Part shown: piece by piece, positions 27,487-35,281 of the stretch
How the letters are laid out: each line of letters begins with the position of its first letter
Position numbering within the stretch: the first letter of the stretch is position 1
Assembly (NCBI GenBank): GCA_043392685.1
Contig: JBHZGM010000003.1
From: Metapseudomonas sp043392685
GTDB lineage: Bacteria; Pseudomonadota; Gammaproteobacteria; Pseudomonadales; Pseudomonadaceae
Strand: one strand, 5' to 3'
Length of the DNA stretch: 64,000 bases
Position numbers and translations under genes: made by a program
The notes under the pieces: generated by a model
Databases searched by the model: none
Seen by the model: only the letters and a program-made list of their open reading frames with translations
Told to the model about the DNA's origin: nothing

Positions 27487-28446
27487 ATGAATGAGCAAGT
27501 GTTGAATCTGGTGGTCCGCAAGCGGGTGGAGCAGGGCGAGGGCGTGGTGATCCTCGACCTCGCCGACCCTTCGGGCAAGAACCTGCCGGCGTTCGAGGCC
27601 GGCGCCCATGTGGATATCCACCTGAAACCCGGCCTGGTGCGCCAGTACTCCCTGTGCGGTGACCCGGCCAACGCCTCGGTCTACCGCCTGGGCGTACTGC
27701 GCGACCCGGATTCCCGTGGCGGTTCGGTGGCGGTGCACGAACTGCTGCAGGAAGGCAGTGAAGTCGCCGTCGGCGCCCCGCGCAACCTCTTCCCGCTGGC
27801 GCCCGGCGCGAGCCGTTCGATCCTCATCGGCGGTGGCATCGGCATCACCCCGATGATCGCCATGGCCCACGAGCTGGCCGCCAAAGACAGCGCCTTCGAG
27901 CTGCACTACTGCGGCCGTTCGCGCAGCCGTAGCGCCTTTCTCGACGAACTGGCCGACGCTGACTTCGCTGCCTGCGTGCACACCCATTTCGACGATGAAG
28001 ACGCCGCGCAGAAGCTCGACCTGCCCGCCGTGCTGGGGCAGCCCGCGGAGGGTGTGCATGTGTACGTCTGCGGCCCGGCCGGGTTCATGGACTGGGTGAT
28101 CAGCGAGGCGCGCAAGGCCGGCTTTGCTGAGGATCACATCCACCGCGAGTACTTCCAGGTGCAGGTGGATGCCAGCGGCGAGGGCTTCGAAGTGGTCGCC
28201 CAGCGTAGCGGCAAGACGGTCCAGGTGGTCGAGGGCCAGAGCATCCTCGACGCCCTGGCCGGTGCCGGCATCAAGATCGAGATTTCCTGCGAGCAGGGCG
28301 TCTGCGGTACCTGCCTGTGTGACGTGCTGGAAGGCGAACCGGACCACCGCGACGTCTACCTGACCGATGAAGAGAAGGCCGCCAACGACCAGATCCTGGT
28401 CTGCTGCTCGCGTGCCAAGTCGAAAAAACTGGTGCTGGACATCTGA
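27487..28446 (+). CDS. iacF: Oxygenase reductase with C-terminal ferredoxin domain, IacF
   Basis: A 319-residue class IA reductase (phthalate dioxygenase reductase/VanB type). Flavin binding is at RQYSLCGD (52-59), and the nicotinamide domain contains GGGIGITPMIAMA and CGPAGFMDW. The C-terminal plant-type [2Fe-2S] ligands are C268, C273, C276 and C306 or C307. GGAAGG precedes the ATG after an 84-bp gap. It should pass electrons from NADH to the IacCD oxygenase. Domain order (ferredoxin last) is opposite to that of AntC in the same window. Confidence 0.9.
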   Translation: MNEQVLNLVVRKRVEQGEGVVILDLADPSGKNLPAFEAGAHVDIHLKPGLVRQYSLCGDPANASVYRLGVLRDPDSRGGSVAVHELLQEGSEVAVGAPRNLFPLAPGASRSILIGGGIGITPMIAMAHELAAKDSAFELHYCGRSRSRSAFLDELADADFAACVHTHFDDEDAAQKLDLPAVLGQPAEGVHVYVCGPAGFMDWVISEARKAGFAEDHIHREYFQVQVDASGEGFEVVAQRSGKTVQVVEGQSILDALAGAGIKIEISCEQGVCGTCLCDVLEGEPDHRDVYLTDEEKAANDQILVCCSRAKSKKLVLDI

Positions 28447-28464
28447 CAGCGAAGGGGCAAGACC

Positions 28465-28965
28465 ATGGTCGATACCACTGGATTCCGTAATGCCATGGCG
28501 CTGCTGGGCGGCGCCGTTTCGGTCATCACCACCGATGGCGTAGCCGGGCGCTGGGGCTTTACCGCCTCGGCGGTGTGCAGCGTCACCGACCAGCCGCCGA
28601 CGCTGCTGGTGTGCATGAACCGCTCCTCGTTCGCCAACGGACATTTCAAGCAGAACGGCGTGCTCAGCGTGAACGTGCTGACCGCCGAACTGAAGGACAT
28701 CTCCGCCGTGTTCGCCAACCGCGAACTGGACTCCGAACAGCGCTTCGCCCGCGCCAGCTGGAGCACCCTGGAAAGCGGGTCGCCGCTGCTGGACGACGCC
28801 CTGGTGAGCTTCGACTGCCGCATCGCCCAGGCCCATGAAGTGGGTTCCCACACCATCTTCTACTGCGAGGTGCTGGGCATCCGTCATGGCAAGAGCCAGG
28901 AAGGCCTGGTGTATTTCAACCGCGCCTACCACCGCCTGGGAGACGCCTCGCGCTCGGCCTGCTGA
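28465..28965 (+). CDS. iacG: Flavin reductase IacG
   Basis: A 166-residue member of the HpaC/NADH:flavin reductase family with the FMN-binding split-barrel fold (FRNAMALLGGAVSVITTDG, GFTASAVCSVT, NRSSFANGHF, SVNVL). It provides reduced flavin, most simply to IacA, forming a two-component monooxygenase. It starts 18 bp after iacF and ends the iac operon. No terminator with a T-tract follows; a repeat hairpin does. Confidence 0.88.
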   Translation: MVDTTGFRNAMALLGGAVSVITTDGVAGRWGFTASAVCSVTDQPPTLLVCMNRSSFANGHFKQNGVLSVNVLTAELKDISAVFANRELDSEQRFARASWSTLESGSPLLDDALVSFDCRIAQAHEVGSHTIFYCEVLGIRHGKSQEGLVYFNRAYHRLGDASRSAC

Positions 28966-28990
28966 TCCGGGTGCGGTGGGCTGGGTTGAT

Positions 28991-29053
28991 GTAGGAGCGA
29001 GCTTGCTCGCGAAGGATCGTCGCAGGGATGTTCGCCAGCAAGCTGGCTCCTAC
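28991..29053. repeat. GTAGGAGCGAGC two-armed REP element
   Basis: GTAGGAGCGAGCTTGCTCGC on the left and GCCAGCAAGCTGGCTCCTAC on the right form a large imperfect hairpin just after the iac operon. A near-identical copy is at 42405-42461 and half a copy at 7913-7937. This is the familiar pseudomonad REP type. The rest of the 385-bp gap holds a separate palindrome at 29262. Confidence 0.8.
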
Positions 29054-29261
29054 GGCGAACTTCGTAGGTTGTGGCTGAGCTACGCGAAGCCCAACAAACG
29101 GTGTTGAAAGGAATTTCGGAGTCACTCCGGAATATCGGGTGAAGTTGTAATTCATCCGTTTAGAAGTTTTGCCCATAACTAGAAATCGAGGGTGCCCGTA
29201 CATGTTCGGGTGGCGGGCCTTGCTACGACCTTTTTGCAGTAAGTGGTTATAAAAACAATAG

Positions 29262-29304
29262 GCGGATCAACTGCCGAAGTTGCTCTTTTCGGTAATTGAT
29301 CCGC
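29262..29304. promoter_or_regulatory. Two-tier palindrome upstream of the OprD porin
   Basis: Outer arms GCGGATCAA (29262-29270) and TTGATCCGC (29296-29304) are perfect; inner arms CCGAA (29274-29278) and TTCGG (29288-29292) are also perfect and centred on the same axis. It starts 47 bp before the porin start codon. It could be an operator for an unknown dimeric regulator or a 5' leader hairpin. No T-tract follows. Confidence 0.55.
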
Positions 29305-29350
29305 TCCCACTCAATGTGCATTGCGTGCACATGTAATAAGGATCACGTCC

Positions 29351-30628
29351 ATGTTTCAGAACAGCTGGCTGGCCCGCGGCGTCGCTGCCGCAGGCCTGAT
29401 GGGGATGTTCATGCCGATATCCGCCCAGGCGGACTTCGTGAAGGATCGGCAAATCAGCCTTGGCCTGCGCAACTTCTATATCGACCGTGACTTCAAACAG
29501 GATGATGCGCCGAAGTCGCGCCTCGGAAGCTGGACCCAGGGTTTCGACTTGCGCGCCATCTCCGGATATACCGAAGGCACTGTGCAGTTCGGTCTCGATA
29601 TATCCGGACAATATGCTTTCCGCCTCGATGGCGGCGGTGGCCGTGGCCCGGACAGCATCATTCCCTACGACGACAGCAAGGGCGAGCAGACCCACGAATA
29701 TGGCCGCGCCGCGCTGACCGGCAAGATGCGTTATTCGAAGACCGAACTGAAGGTCGGCGAACACCGCCCGATGCTGCCGGTAGCCTTCTACGACGACTCC
29801 CGCCAACTGATCACCACCTACCACGGCTTCCTGCTGGAGTCCCGTGAGGTGGACAGGCTCACTCTCACCGCCGGGCGCTTCACCGAGATCAGTAGCCGCG
29901 AATCCTCCGGCCGCGAGAAGATGTACCTGTTCAACGGCCCGGACATCAAACGCCGCAGCGACGGCCTGAACTTCGGCGGCGCCACCTATGCGTTCAGCCC
30001 GGCGCTGAATGCCAGCTACTTCTACGGCCAGCTGGAAGACATCTACCAGCAGCACTACCTGGGCCTGACCCACAACGCCGACCTGGGTGGCGGCTACGGC
30101 CTGAAGACCGACCTGCGCTACTTCGACAACAGCGAAGACGGCAAGGCGCTCTACGGCGACATCGACAACCGCTCCTACGGTGCCATGGCCACCCTGCGCA
30201 AGGGCGCCCATGCCATCGGCGTCGGCTACCAGCGCATGCTCGGCGAAAGCGCCTTCCCGACGCTCAACGGCTTCGCCCCGCAGCCCTACCTGGTGAACTG
30301 GTCCACCGTCGGTTTCGTCAAGCCGAACGAAAGCTCCTGGCAGCTGCGCTACGACCTCGACTTCGCCGCCTACGGCGTGCCCGGCCTCAAGCTGATGACC
30401 CGCTACCTGCGCGGCACCGGCATCGACCGGGGCAACAACGCCCTGGAGCAGAACGTGGAGAGCGAACGCAACTTCTACCTCAGCTACGTGGTGCAGAGCG
30501 GCCCGCTCAGGGGCGTGGGCTTCGAGTGGCGCAACATCGACGTCAAAACCCGCTACGGCAACGGCGCCGCCTCCGGGCCGGACTATCAGGAGAACCGCCT
30601 GATCACCACCTACACCTTCAAGTTCTGA
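29351..30628 (+). CDS. OprD-family outer-membrane porin, iac/cat-linked
   Basis: A 425-residue outer-membrane channel of the OprD family. The signal peptide is 1-27, ending ISAQA. The mature part begins DFVKDRQISLGLRNFYIDRDF, and the SKTELKVGEHRPMLPV motif and C-terminal TTYTFKF (final Phe) are family hallmarks. AAGGATC precedes ATG 29351. Its place between the iac and cat operons suggests entry of an aromatic acid such as indole-3-acetate or benzoate. It ends at a strong terminator. Confidence 0.9.
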   Translation: MFQNSWLARGVAAAGLMGMFMPISAQADFVKDRQISLGLRNFYIDRDFKQDDAPKSRLGSWTQGFDLRAISGYTEGTVQFGLDISGQYAFRLDGGGGRGPDSIIPYDDSKGEQTHEYGRAALTGKMRYSKTELKVGEHRPMLPVAFYDDSRQLITTYHGFLLESREVDRLTLTAGRFTEISSRESSGREKMYLFNGPDIKRRSDGLNFGGATYAFSPALNASYFYGQLEDIYQQHYLGLTHNADLGGGYGLKTDLRYFDNSEDGKALYGDIDNRSYGAMATLRKGAHAIGVGYQRMLGESAFPTLNGFAPQPYLVNWSTVGFVKPNESSWQLRYDLDFAAYGVPGLKLMTRYLRGTGIDRGNNALEQNVESERNFYLSYVVQSGPLRGVGFEWRNIDVKTRYGNGAASGPDYQENRLITTYTFKF

Positions 30629-30635
30629 CCCGCCC

Positions 30636-30669
30636 GGGCCGACCGGAAACGGTCGGTCCCGCATTTTTT
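30636..30669 (+). terminator. Intrinsic terminator after the OprD porin
   Basis: CCGACCG (30639-30645), GAAA loop, CGGTCGG (30650-30656), extended by flanking GGG and CCC, then six T at 30664-30669. It lies between the porin and the NIPSNAP gene, so the latter depends on read-through or its own promoter. Confidence 0.85.
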
Positions 30670-30688
30670 GACTGGCAGCGAGACCCCG

Positions 30689-31312
30689 ATGCGACTCTTC
30701 GAACTCATCACCTTCACCCTGCGCGTGCGCACCCCGGCTGCAGCCCTGGCGCGCCTGGAATCCACCCTGGCCGAGGCGCTGCCGGGCTGCACCCTGGTGG
30801 GCTGCTGGGCCTCGGAAATCGGTCCGCTGAACCAGATCGCCGTACTGCGTGGCTTCGCCGACGAGAACGCCCGCCAGACCGAGCGCGAGCGCTTCCTGCT
30901 GGCACGGGATGCCTTCGGCATCGAAGAATTCATGCTGGATATGAAGGTGGAGAACTACAGCCTCTTCCCCTTCCTCGAGCCCCTGTTGCCGGGTGCCCAC
31001 GGCCCCTTCTACGAATTGCGCGAATACAACCTGATTCCCTCCGGTCTGACGCCCACCCTGGAAGGCTGGAAAAAAGCCGTCGGGCCGCGTACTGGCGAGA
31101 GTTATTCACAGGTCTACGCGGCCTTCTACGCCACCGACGGCCGCACGCCGCGCTACCTGCACATTTGGCCCTACGCCAGCCTGGAACAGCGCCTGGACGT
31201 TCGCACGCGGGCGGTCGAAGACGGTGTATGGCCGCCAGAGAATTCCGGACCGCAACTGCGGGAAATGCATTCCACCGTCTACCTGCCGGCGAAGTTCTCG
31301 CCATTGCAGTAG
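30689..31312 (+). CDS. NIPSNAP-family protein
   Basis: A 207-residue protein with two ferredoxin-like (dimeric alpha-beta barrel) halves: MRLFELITFTLRVRTPAAALARL, the LVGCWASEIGPLNQIAVLRGF segment, and the repeat of this pattern from YELREYNLIPSGLTPTLEGWKKA to RYLHIWPYASLEQR. This is the NIPSNAP pattern. These proteins often lie near aromatic degradation genes, but no activity is established. It sits between the porin and catR, same strand as the porin and after its terminator. A weak ribosome site makes the start slightly uncertain. Confidence 0.8.
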   Translation: MRLFELITFTLRVRTPAAALARLESTLAEALPGCTLVGCWASEIGPLNQIAVLRGFADENARQTERERFLLARDAFGIEEFMLDMKVENYSLFPFLEPLLPGAHGPFYELREYNLIPSGLTPTLEGWKKAVGPRTGESYSQVYAAFYATDGRTPRYLHIWPYASLEQRLDVRTRAVEDGVWPPENSGPQLREMHSTVYLPAKFSPLQ

Positions 31313-31393
31313 GCGAAACTCTTTCTAGCTTTACCTCGGCCCGTTCCACTCCTTTGCGGGCTTTTTTTCTTGCGGTAGGGGCGCTTGCTTTTT

Positions 31394-31488
31394 TGTGGGG
31401 GCGAATTCATTCGCTATGGGCAACGAAGCTGCCCCGAGTATCCCGGGGCAGACCTGCGGCCTGCTCAGCGAATGAATTCGCCCCCACA
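31394..31488. repeat. TGTGGGGGCGAATTC-type dispersed repeat, full copy
   Basis: TGTGGGGGCGAATTCATTCGC at the left and GCGAATGAATTCGCCCCCAC at the right are mirrored exactly, with an inner CCCCGAGTATCCCGGGG hairpin. It lies between the convergent NIPSNAP and catR genes, preceded by a T-tract, where it could act as a two-way terminator. Confidence 0.85.
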
Positions 31489-31512
31489 GAAATGACCGAC
31501 TCACCGGCTGTG

Positions 31513-32397
31513 CTAACCGATATGCCCCTCGGCCAGCTCTTCGATCAATGCCAGGCAATGGGTCAGCGCCGGGGAGGCGTCGCCCGTGCGGCGGCTGATG
31601 ATGATGGGCGAGGTGGCCTGGGCTTCCTGCAGGCTGGCGTAGCCGATGTCGATGCGGTGCAGCACCTGCACCGAGGCCGGCACCAGGGTGATGCCGATGC
31701 CGGCGGCCACCAGGCCGATGGCGGTCTGCAGTTCGTTGGTCCACTGCGCCACCTCGATCTGCAGGCCATAGGCGGCAAACAGCGACAGCACATGGTCGGC
31801 GTAGCTCGGCCGCGGGTTGCCCGGATAGAGCACGAAGGGTTCCCGGGCGAGGTCGGTGAGGCTTACCGGACCCGGCAGCAACGGGTGCCCGGCGGGCAGG
31901 GCGGCCACCAGCGGGTCGAGGGTGAGCACCTCCTGCTGGATGGCCGGATCATTGATGTGGATGCGGCCGAAGCCGACGTCGATGCGCCCGGCCTTGAGGG
32001 AGTCCACCTGCTGCAGGGTGGTCATCTCCGACAGACCCAGTTCCAGGCCGGCATCGCTGCGCAGGCGGCGGATCAGGTCGGGCAGCACGCCGTACAGGGT
32101 GGAGGGGGCGAAGCCGATGCCGAGCCAGGCTTTCTCCCCCGAGCCAATGCGGCGGGTATTGTCACAGACCTTGGCCAGCTGCTCGAGAAGGGCGCTGGAA
32201 TGTTCATGGAAGAAACGCCCGGCTTCGGTCAGGCGCAGGGGCCGGCCACGGTCCAGCAGGGGCACTCCCAGCTCCTCTTCGAGCTGCTGGATCTGGCGGC
32301 TCAGCGGTGGTTGGGCAATGTGCAGGCGTTCTGCGGCGCGGGTGAAGTTGAGGGTTTCGGCAAGCGCCTGGAAGTAGCGAAGGTGGCGAAGCTCCAT
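31513..32397 (-). CDS. catR: CatR, LysR-type activator of catBCA
   Basis: A 294-residue LysR-type regulator. The N-terminal winged helix reads MELRHLRYFQALAETLNFTRAAERLHI..QPPLSRQI, and the effector domain begins LGIGFAPSTLYGVLP. The divergent placement to catB over a 123-bp region and close resemblance to CatR/BenM-type sequences support the name. The inducer in pseudomonads is cis,cis-muconate. A palindromic T-N11-A site lies in the shared promoter. Confidence 0.92.
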   Translation of the reverse strand: MELRHLRYFQALAETLNFTRAAERLHIAQPPLSRQIQQLEEELGVPLLDRGRPLRLTEAGRFFHEHSSALLEQLAKVCDNTRRIGSGEKAWLGIGFAPSTLYGVLPDLIRRLRSDAGLELGLSEMTTLQQVDSLKAGRIDVGFGRIHINDPAIQQEVLTLDPLVAALPAGHPLLPGPVSLTDLAREPFVLYPGNPRPSYADHVLSLFAAYGLQIEVAQWTNELQTAIGLVAAGIGITLVPASVQVLHRIDIGYASLQEAQATSPIIISRRTGDASPALTHCLALIEELAEGHIG

Positions 32398-32428
32398 GAA
32401 GACTCCGGGGCGGTGGCTTTGCGAGAGC

Positions 32429-32451
32429 CTCGATACTTTAAAGGTATCGAG
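32429..32451. promoter_or_regulatory. Probable CatR operator
   Basis: CTCGATAC (32429-32436), seven bases, GTATCGAG (32444-32451): perfect 8-bp arms that contain the LysR-type T-N11-A pattern. The site overlaps where the -35 of catB should be, given a -10-like TATATT at 32464-32469; a poor -35 under an activator site is the normal LysR arrangement. It can also serve catR autoregulation. Confidence 0.8.
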
Positions 32452-32474
32452 CTAGACAAACTCTATATTGGACC

Positions 32475-32490
32475 CCGCGATTTGTCGCGG
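32475..32490 (+). promoter_or_regulatory. Leader hairpin upstream of catB
   Basis: CCGCGA, TTTG loop, TCGCGG: a perfect 6-bp stem just downstream of the expected catB transcription start, 30 bp before the ATG. It may be a 5' mRNA stabiliser or part of regulation. No further evidence. Confidence 0.4.
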
Positions 32491-32520
32491 CCACTATCGG
32501 GACCAGATGAAACGAACCTG

Positions 32521-33654
32521 ATGGGTATTGAAGTGAGTCAAGTCCTGATCGAAAGCGTCGAGGCGATCATCGTCGACCTGCCGACCATCCGCCCGCACAA
32601 GCTGGCCATGCACACCATGCAGAACCAGACCCTGGTGGTGATCCGCCTGCGCTGCTCCGACGGCATCGAGGGCCTCGGCGAGTCCACCACCATCGGCGGC
32701 CTGTCCTACGGCAACGAGAGCCCCGAGAGCATCAAGCAGAACATCGACAGCCACCTCGCTCCGCTGCTGGTCGGCCAGGACGCCTGCAACATCAATGCTG
32801 CCATGCTGCGCCTGGACAAGGCCGCCAAGGGCAACACCTTCGCCAAGTCCGGGCTGGAGAGTGCGCTGCTCGATGCCCAGGGCAAGCGCCTTGGCCTGCC
32901 GGTGAGCGAGCTGCTCGGCGGCCGTGTGCGTGACGGCCTGGAAGTGGCCTGGACCCTGGCCAGCGGCGACACCGCCAAGGACATCGCCGAAGCCGAGCAC
33001 ATGCTGGAAATCCGCCGCCACCGCATCTTCAAGCTGAAGATCGGCGCCGGTGAAGTGAACCGCGACCTCAAGCACGTGATCGCCATCAAGCAGGCCCTGG
33101 GCGACAACGCCAGCGTGCGCGTCGACGTCAACCAGGCCTGGGACGAATCCGTCGCCCTGCGTGCCTGCCGCATCCTCGGCGACAACGGTATCGACCTGAT
33201 CGAGCAGCCCATCTCGCGCATCAACCGTGCAGGGCAGGTGCGCCTGAACCAGCGCAGCCCGGCGCCGATCATGGCCGACGAATCCATCGAAAGCGTCGAA
33301 GACGCCTTCAGCCTGGCCGCCGACGGCGCTGCCAGCATCTTCGCCCTGAAGATCGCCAAGAACGGCGGCCCGCGTGCCGTGCTGCGCACCGCGCAGATCG
33401 CCGAGGCGGCCGGTATCGCCCTGTATGGCGGTACGATGCTGGAAGGCTCCATCGGCACCCTGGCGTCGGCTCACGCGTTCGTCACGCTCAAGCAACTGAC
33501 CTGGCACACCGAGCTGTTCGGCCCGCTGCTGCTGACAGAGGAAATCGTCAGCGAAGCGCCGGTTTACCGTGACTTCCAGCTGCACGTGCCGCGTACCCCG
33601 GGCCTTGGCCTGGCCCTGGACGAAGAGCGCCTGGCGTTCTTCCGCCGCAAGTAA
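32521..33654 (+). CDS. catB: Muconate cycloisomerase
   Basis: A 377-residue enolase-superfamily enzyme that converts cis,cis-muconate to muconolactone. The catalytic lysine motif KLKIG lies near residue 170, metal ligands are in RVDVNQAWD and LIEQP, then ADESIES, and the second Lys is in FALKIAKNGG. I start at ATG 32521, which gives the normal CatB N-terminus (SQVLIESVEAIIVDLPTIRP); GTG 32533 is an alternative. A much longer in-frame extension upstream runs through catR and is not real. It is the first gene of catBCA. Confidence 0.94.
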   Translation: MGIEVSQVLIESVEAIIVDLPTIRPHKLAMHTMQNQTLVVIRLRCSDGIEGLGESTTIGGLSYGNESPESIKQNIDSHLAPLLVGQDACNINAAMLRLDKAAKGNTFAKSGLESALLDAQGKRLGLPVSELLGGRVRDGLEVAWTLASGDTAKDIAEAEHMLEIRRHRIFKLKIGAGEVNRDLKHVIAIKQALGDNASVRVDVNQAWDESVALRACRILGDNGIDLIEQPISRINRAGQVRLNQRSPAPIMADESIESVEDAFSLAADGAASIFALKIAKNGGPRAVLRTAQIAEAAGIALYGGTMLEGSIGTLASAHAFVTLKQLTWHTELFGPLLLTEEIVSEAPVYRDFQLHVPRTPGLGLALDEERLAFFRRK

Positions 33655-33667
33655 AGGAGACCGTCCC

Positions 33668-33958
33668 ATGCTGTTCCACGTGAAGATGACCGTGAAACTC
33701 CCGGTCGACATGGACCCGGCCAAGGCTGCCAAGCTCAAGGCCGACGAGAAGGAGCTGGCCCAGCGCCTGCAGCGCGAGGGCAAGTGGCGCCACCTGTGGC
33801 GCATCGCCGGCCACTACGCCAACTACAGCATCTTCGACCTCGCCAGCGTCGAGGAGCTGCATGACACCCTGATGCAGCTGCCGCTGTTCCCCTACATGGA
33901 GATCGAGGTGGACGGTCTCTGCCGCCACCCGTCGTCGATTCACGAAGACGATCGCTGA
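33668..33958 (+). CDS. catC: Muconolactone delta-isomerase
   Basis: A 96-residue enzyme of the CatC family, which forms a decamer and moves the double bond of muconolactone to give beta-ketoadipate enol-lactone. MLFHVKMTVKLPVDMD, REGKWRHLWRIAGHYANYSIFD and LFPYMEIEV are nearly invariant family segments. AAAGGAG precedes the ATG, 13 bp after catB. Confidence 0.95.
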   Translation: MLFHVKMTVKLPVDMDPAKAAKLKADEKELAQRLQREGKWRHLWRIAGHYANYSIFDLASVEELHDTLMQLPLFPYMEIEVDGLCRHPSSIHEDDR

Positions 33959-33997
33959 TCGTTTCGCGCCCGATAAAAACAAGATGAGGAAATAGCC

Positions 33998-34924
33998 ATG
34001 ACTATCAAACTGTCCAGCAACGAAAGCGTCCAGAAGTTCTTCCAGGAAGTCAGCGGTTTCAACAACGACCAGGGCAGCCAGCGCATGAAGAAGCTGGTCA
34101 ATCGCATCCTGATGGACACCATCAGGATCATCGAAGACCTGGAAGTCACCACCGAGGAATTCTGGAAAGCGGTGGACTACCTCAATCGCATGGGGGCCCG
34201 TGGCGAAGCCGGCCTGCTGGTTGCCGGCCTGGGCCTGGAGCACTACCTCGACCTGCTGCTGGATGCCCAGGACGAACAGGCCGGCCTGACCGGCGGCACG
34301 CCGCGCACCATCGAAGGCCCGCTGTACGTGGCCGGCGCGCCGATCTCCGAGGGCGAGACCCGTATGGACGACGGTACCGATGCAGGCACCGTGATGTTCC
34401 TCCAGGGCCAGGTGAAGGACACCGAGGGCAATCCGATCGCCGGTGCCATCGTCGACCTGTGGCATGCCAACACCAAGGGGACCTATTCCTACTTCGACAC
34501 CACCCAGTCCGACTACAACCTGCGTCGCCGCATCGTCACCGACAGCGAAGGCCGCTACCGCGCCCGCAGCATCGTGCCGTCCGGCTACGGCTGCCCGCCG
34601 GATGGCACTACCCAGGAAGTGCTGGACCTGCTGGGTCGCCACGGCAATCGTCCGGCGCACATCCACTTCTTCATATCCGCGCCGGGTTATCGCCATCTGA
34701 CCACCCAGATCAACCTGTCGGGCGATGAATACCTGTGGGACGACTTCGCCTACGCCACTCGCGATGGCCTGGTGGGCGAAATTCGCTTCACCGAAGACGC
34801 CGCCGCTGCCGCTGCCCGTGGCGTAGAAGGCCGCTTCGCCGAAATCGACTTCGACTTCCAGCTGCAAAAGGCCCCGAGCCCCGAGCTGGAAGTCATCCGC
34901 GACCGCGTTCGCGCCGAAGCCTGA
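33998..34924 (+). CDS. catA: Catechol 1,2-dioxygenase
   Basis: A 308-residue intradiol dioxygenase that cleaves catechol to cis,cis-muconate. The four Fe(III) ligands are Y163 (KGTYSYF), Y197 (PSGYGCP), H221 and H223 (RPAHIHFF). The N-terminal helical dimer-forming domain (1-about 100) is intact. AGGA precedes the ATG. It closes catBCA and is the entry step for catechol made by the iac and ant systems on either side. Confidence 0.96.
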   Translation: MTIKLSSNESVQKFFQEVSGFNNDQGSQRMKKLVNRILMDTIRIIEDLEVTTEEFWKAVDYLNRMGARGEAGLLVAGLGLEHYLDLLLDAQDEQAGLTGGTPRTIEGPLYVAGAPISEGETRMDDGTDAGTVMFLQGQVKDTEGNPIAGAIVDLWHANTKGTYSYFDTTQSDYNLRRRIVTDSEGRYRARSIVPSGYGCPPDGTTQEVLDLLGRHGNRPAHIHFFISAPGYRHLTTQINLSGDEYLWDDFAYATRDGLVGEIRFTEDAAAAAARGVEGRFAEIDFDFQLQKAPSPELEVIRDRVRAEA

Positions 34925-34970
34925 GTCCCCGACCTGGCGGGGGAGGCTACTTCCCCCGCCCGCCCATTGA

Positions 34971-34994
34971 GCCGGCCCTTTGGCCGGCTTTTTT
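34971..34994 (+). terminator. Intrinsic terminator of catBCA
   Basis: GCCGGCC, CTTT loop, GGCCGGC, then six T. A second hairpin, GGCGGGGG / CCCCCGCC (about 34937-34960), precedes it. Together they should end the catBCA transcript efficiently. Confidence 0.9.
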
Positions 34995-35033
34995 CTGCGC
35001 GCGAAAGGCCTGGTGATTCGCGGCAAATCGTAG

Positions 35034-35118
35034 CCTCTCCCAAAGGGAGAGGTGCTGTCCGTGCAGGTTTGCCAGGGAGTACCCGGCGCGAGTCACCCCT
35101 CTACCCCTGGGAGAGGGG
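35034..35118. repeat. Two CCCTCTCCC hairpin repeats between catA and the hydrolase
   Basis: CCTCTCCC / GGGAGAGG at 35034-35052 with an AAA loop, and a second, imperfect copy at 35096-35118 (CCCCTCT / AGAGGGG). These occupy much of the 357-bp gap. The remaining 160 bp before the hydrolase start show no clear promoter. Confidence 0.6.
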
Positions 35119-35281
35119 CCGGGAGTGAGGGGAGTTGATCGCTCGCTCGATATCGCGAATGAATTTGCCCTGCAAACTTGCTGTCTTCAGCCCCAACTCC
35201 CCGGATAACCATCCCCGACTATCCGGATTTCCCGCTTCCTCCGATTGCCGCCTAATCGACGAACATCCATCGGAGGTACCC

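Noticed and set aside
26608..28932. A 774-codon frame on the minus strand across iacE, iacF and iacG
   Set aside because: It is the antisense shadow of three well-supported genes in GC-rich DNA, has no ribosome site and shows low-complexity His/Gly/Ala-rich translation without a known fold.
30526..33654. A 1042-codon frame ending in catB
   Set aside because: The first two thirds lie antisense to catR and out of frame with NIPSNAP; CatB itself begins at 32521 with its family N-terminus.
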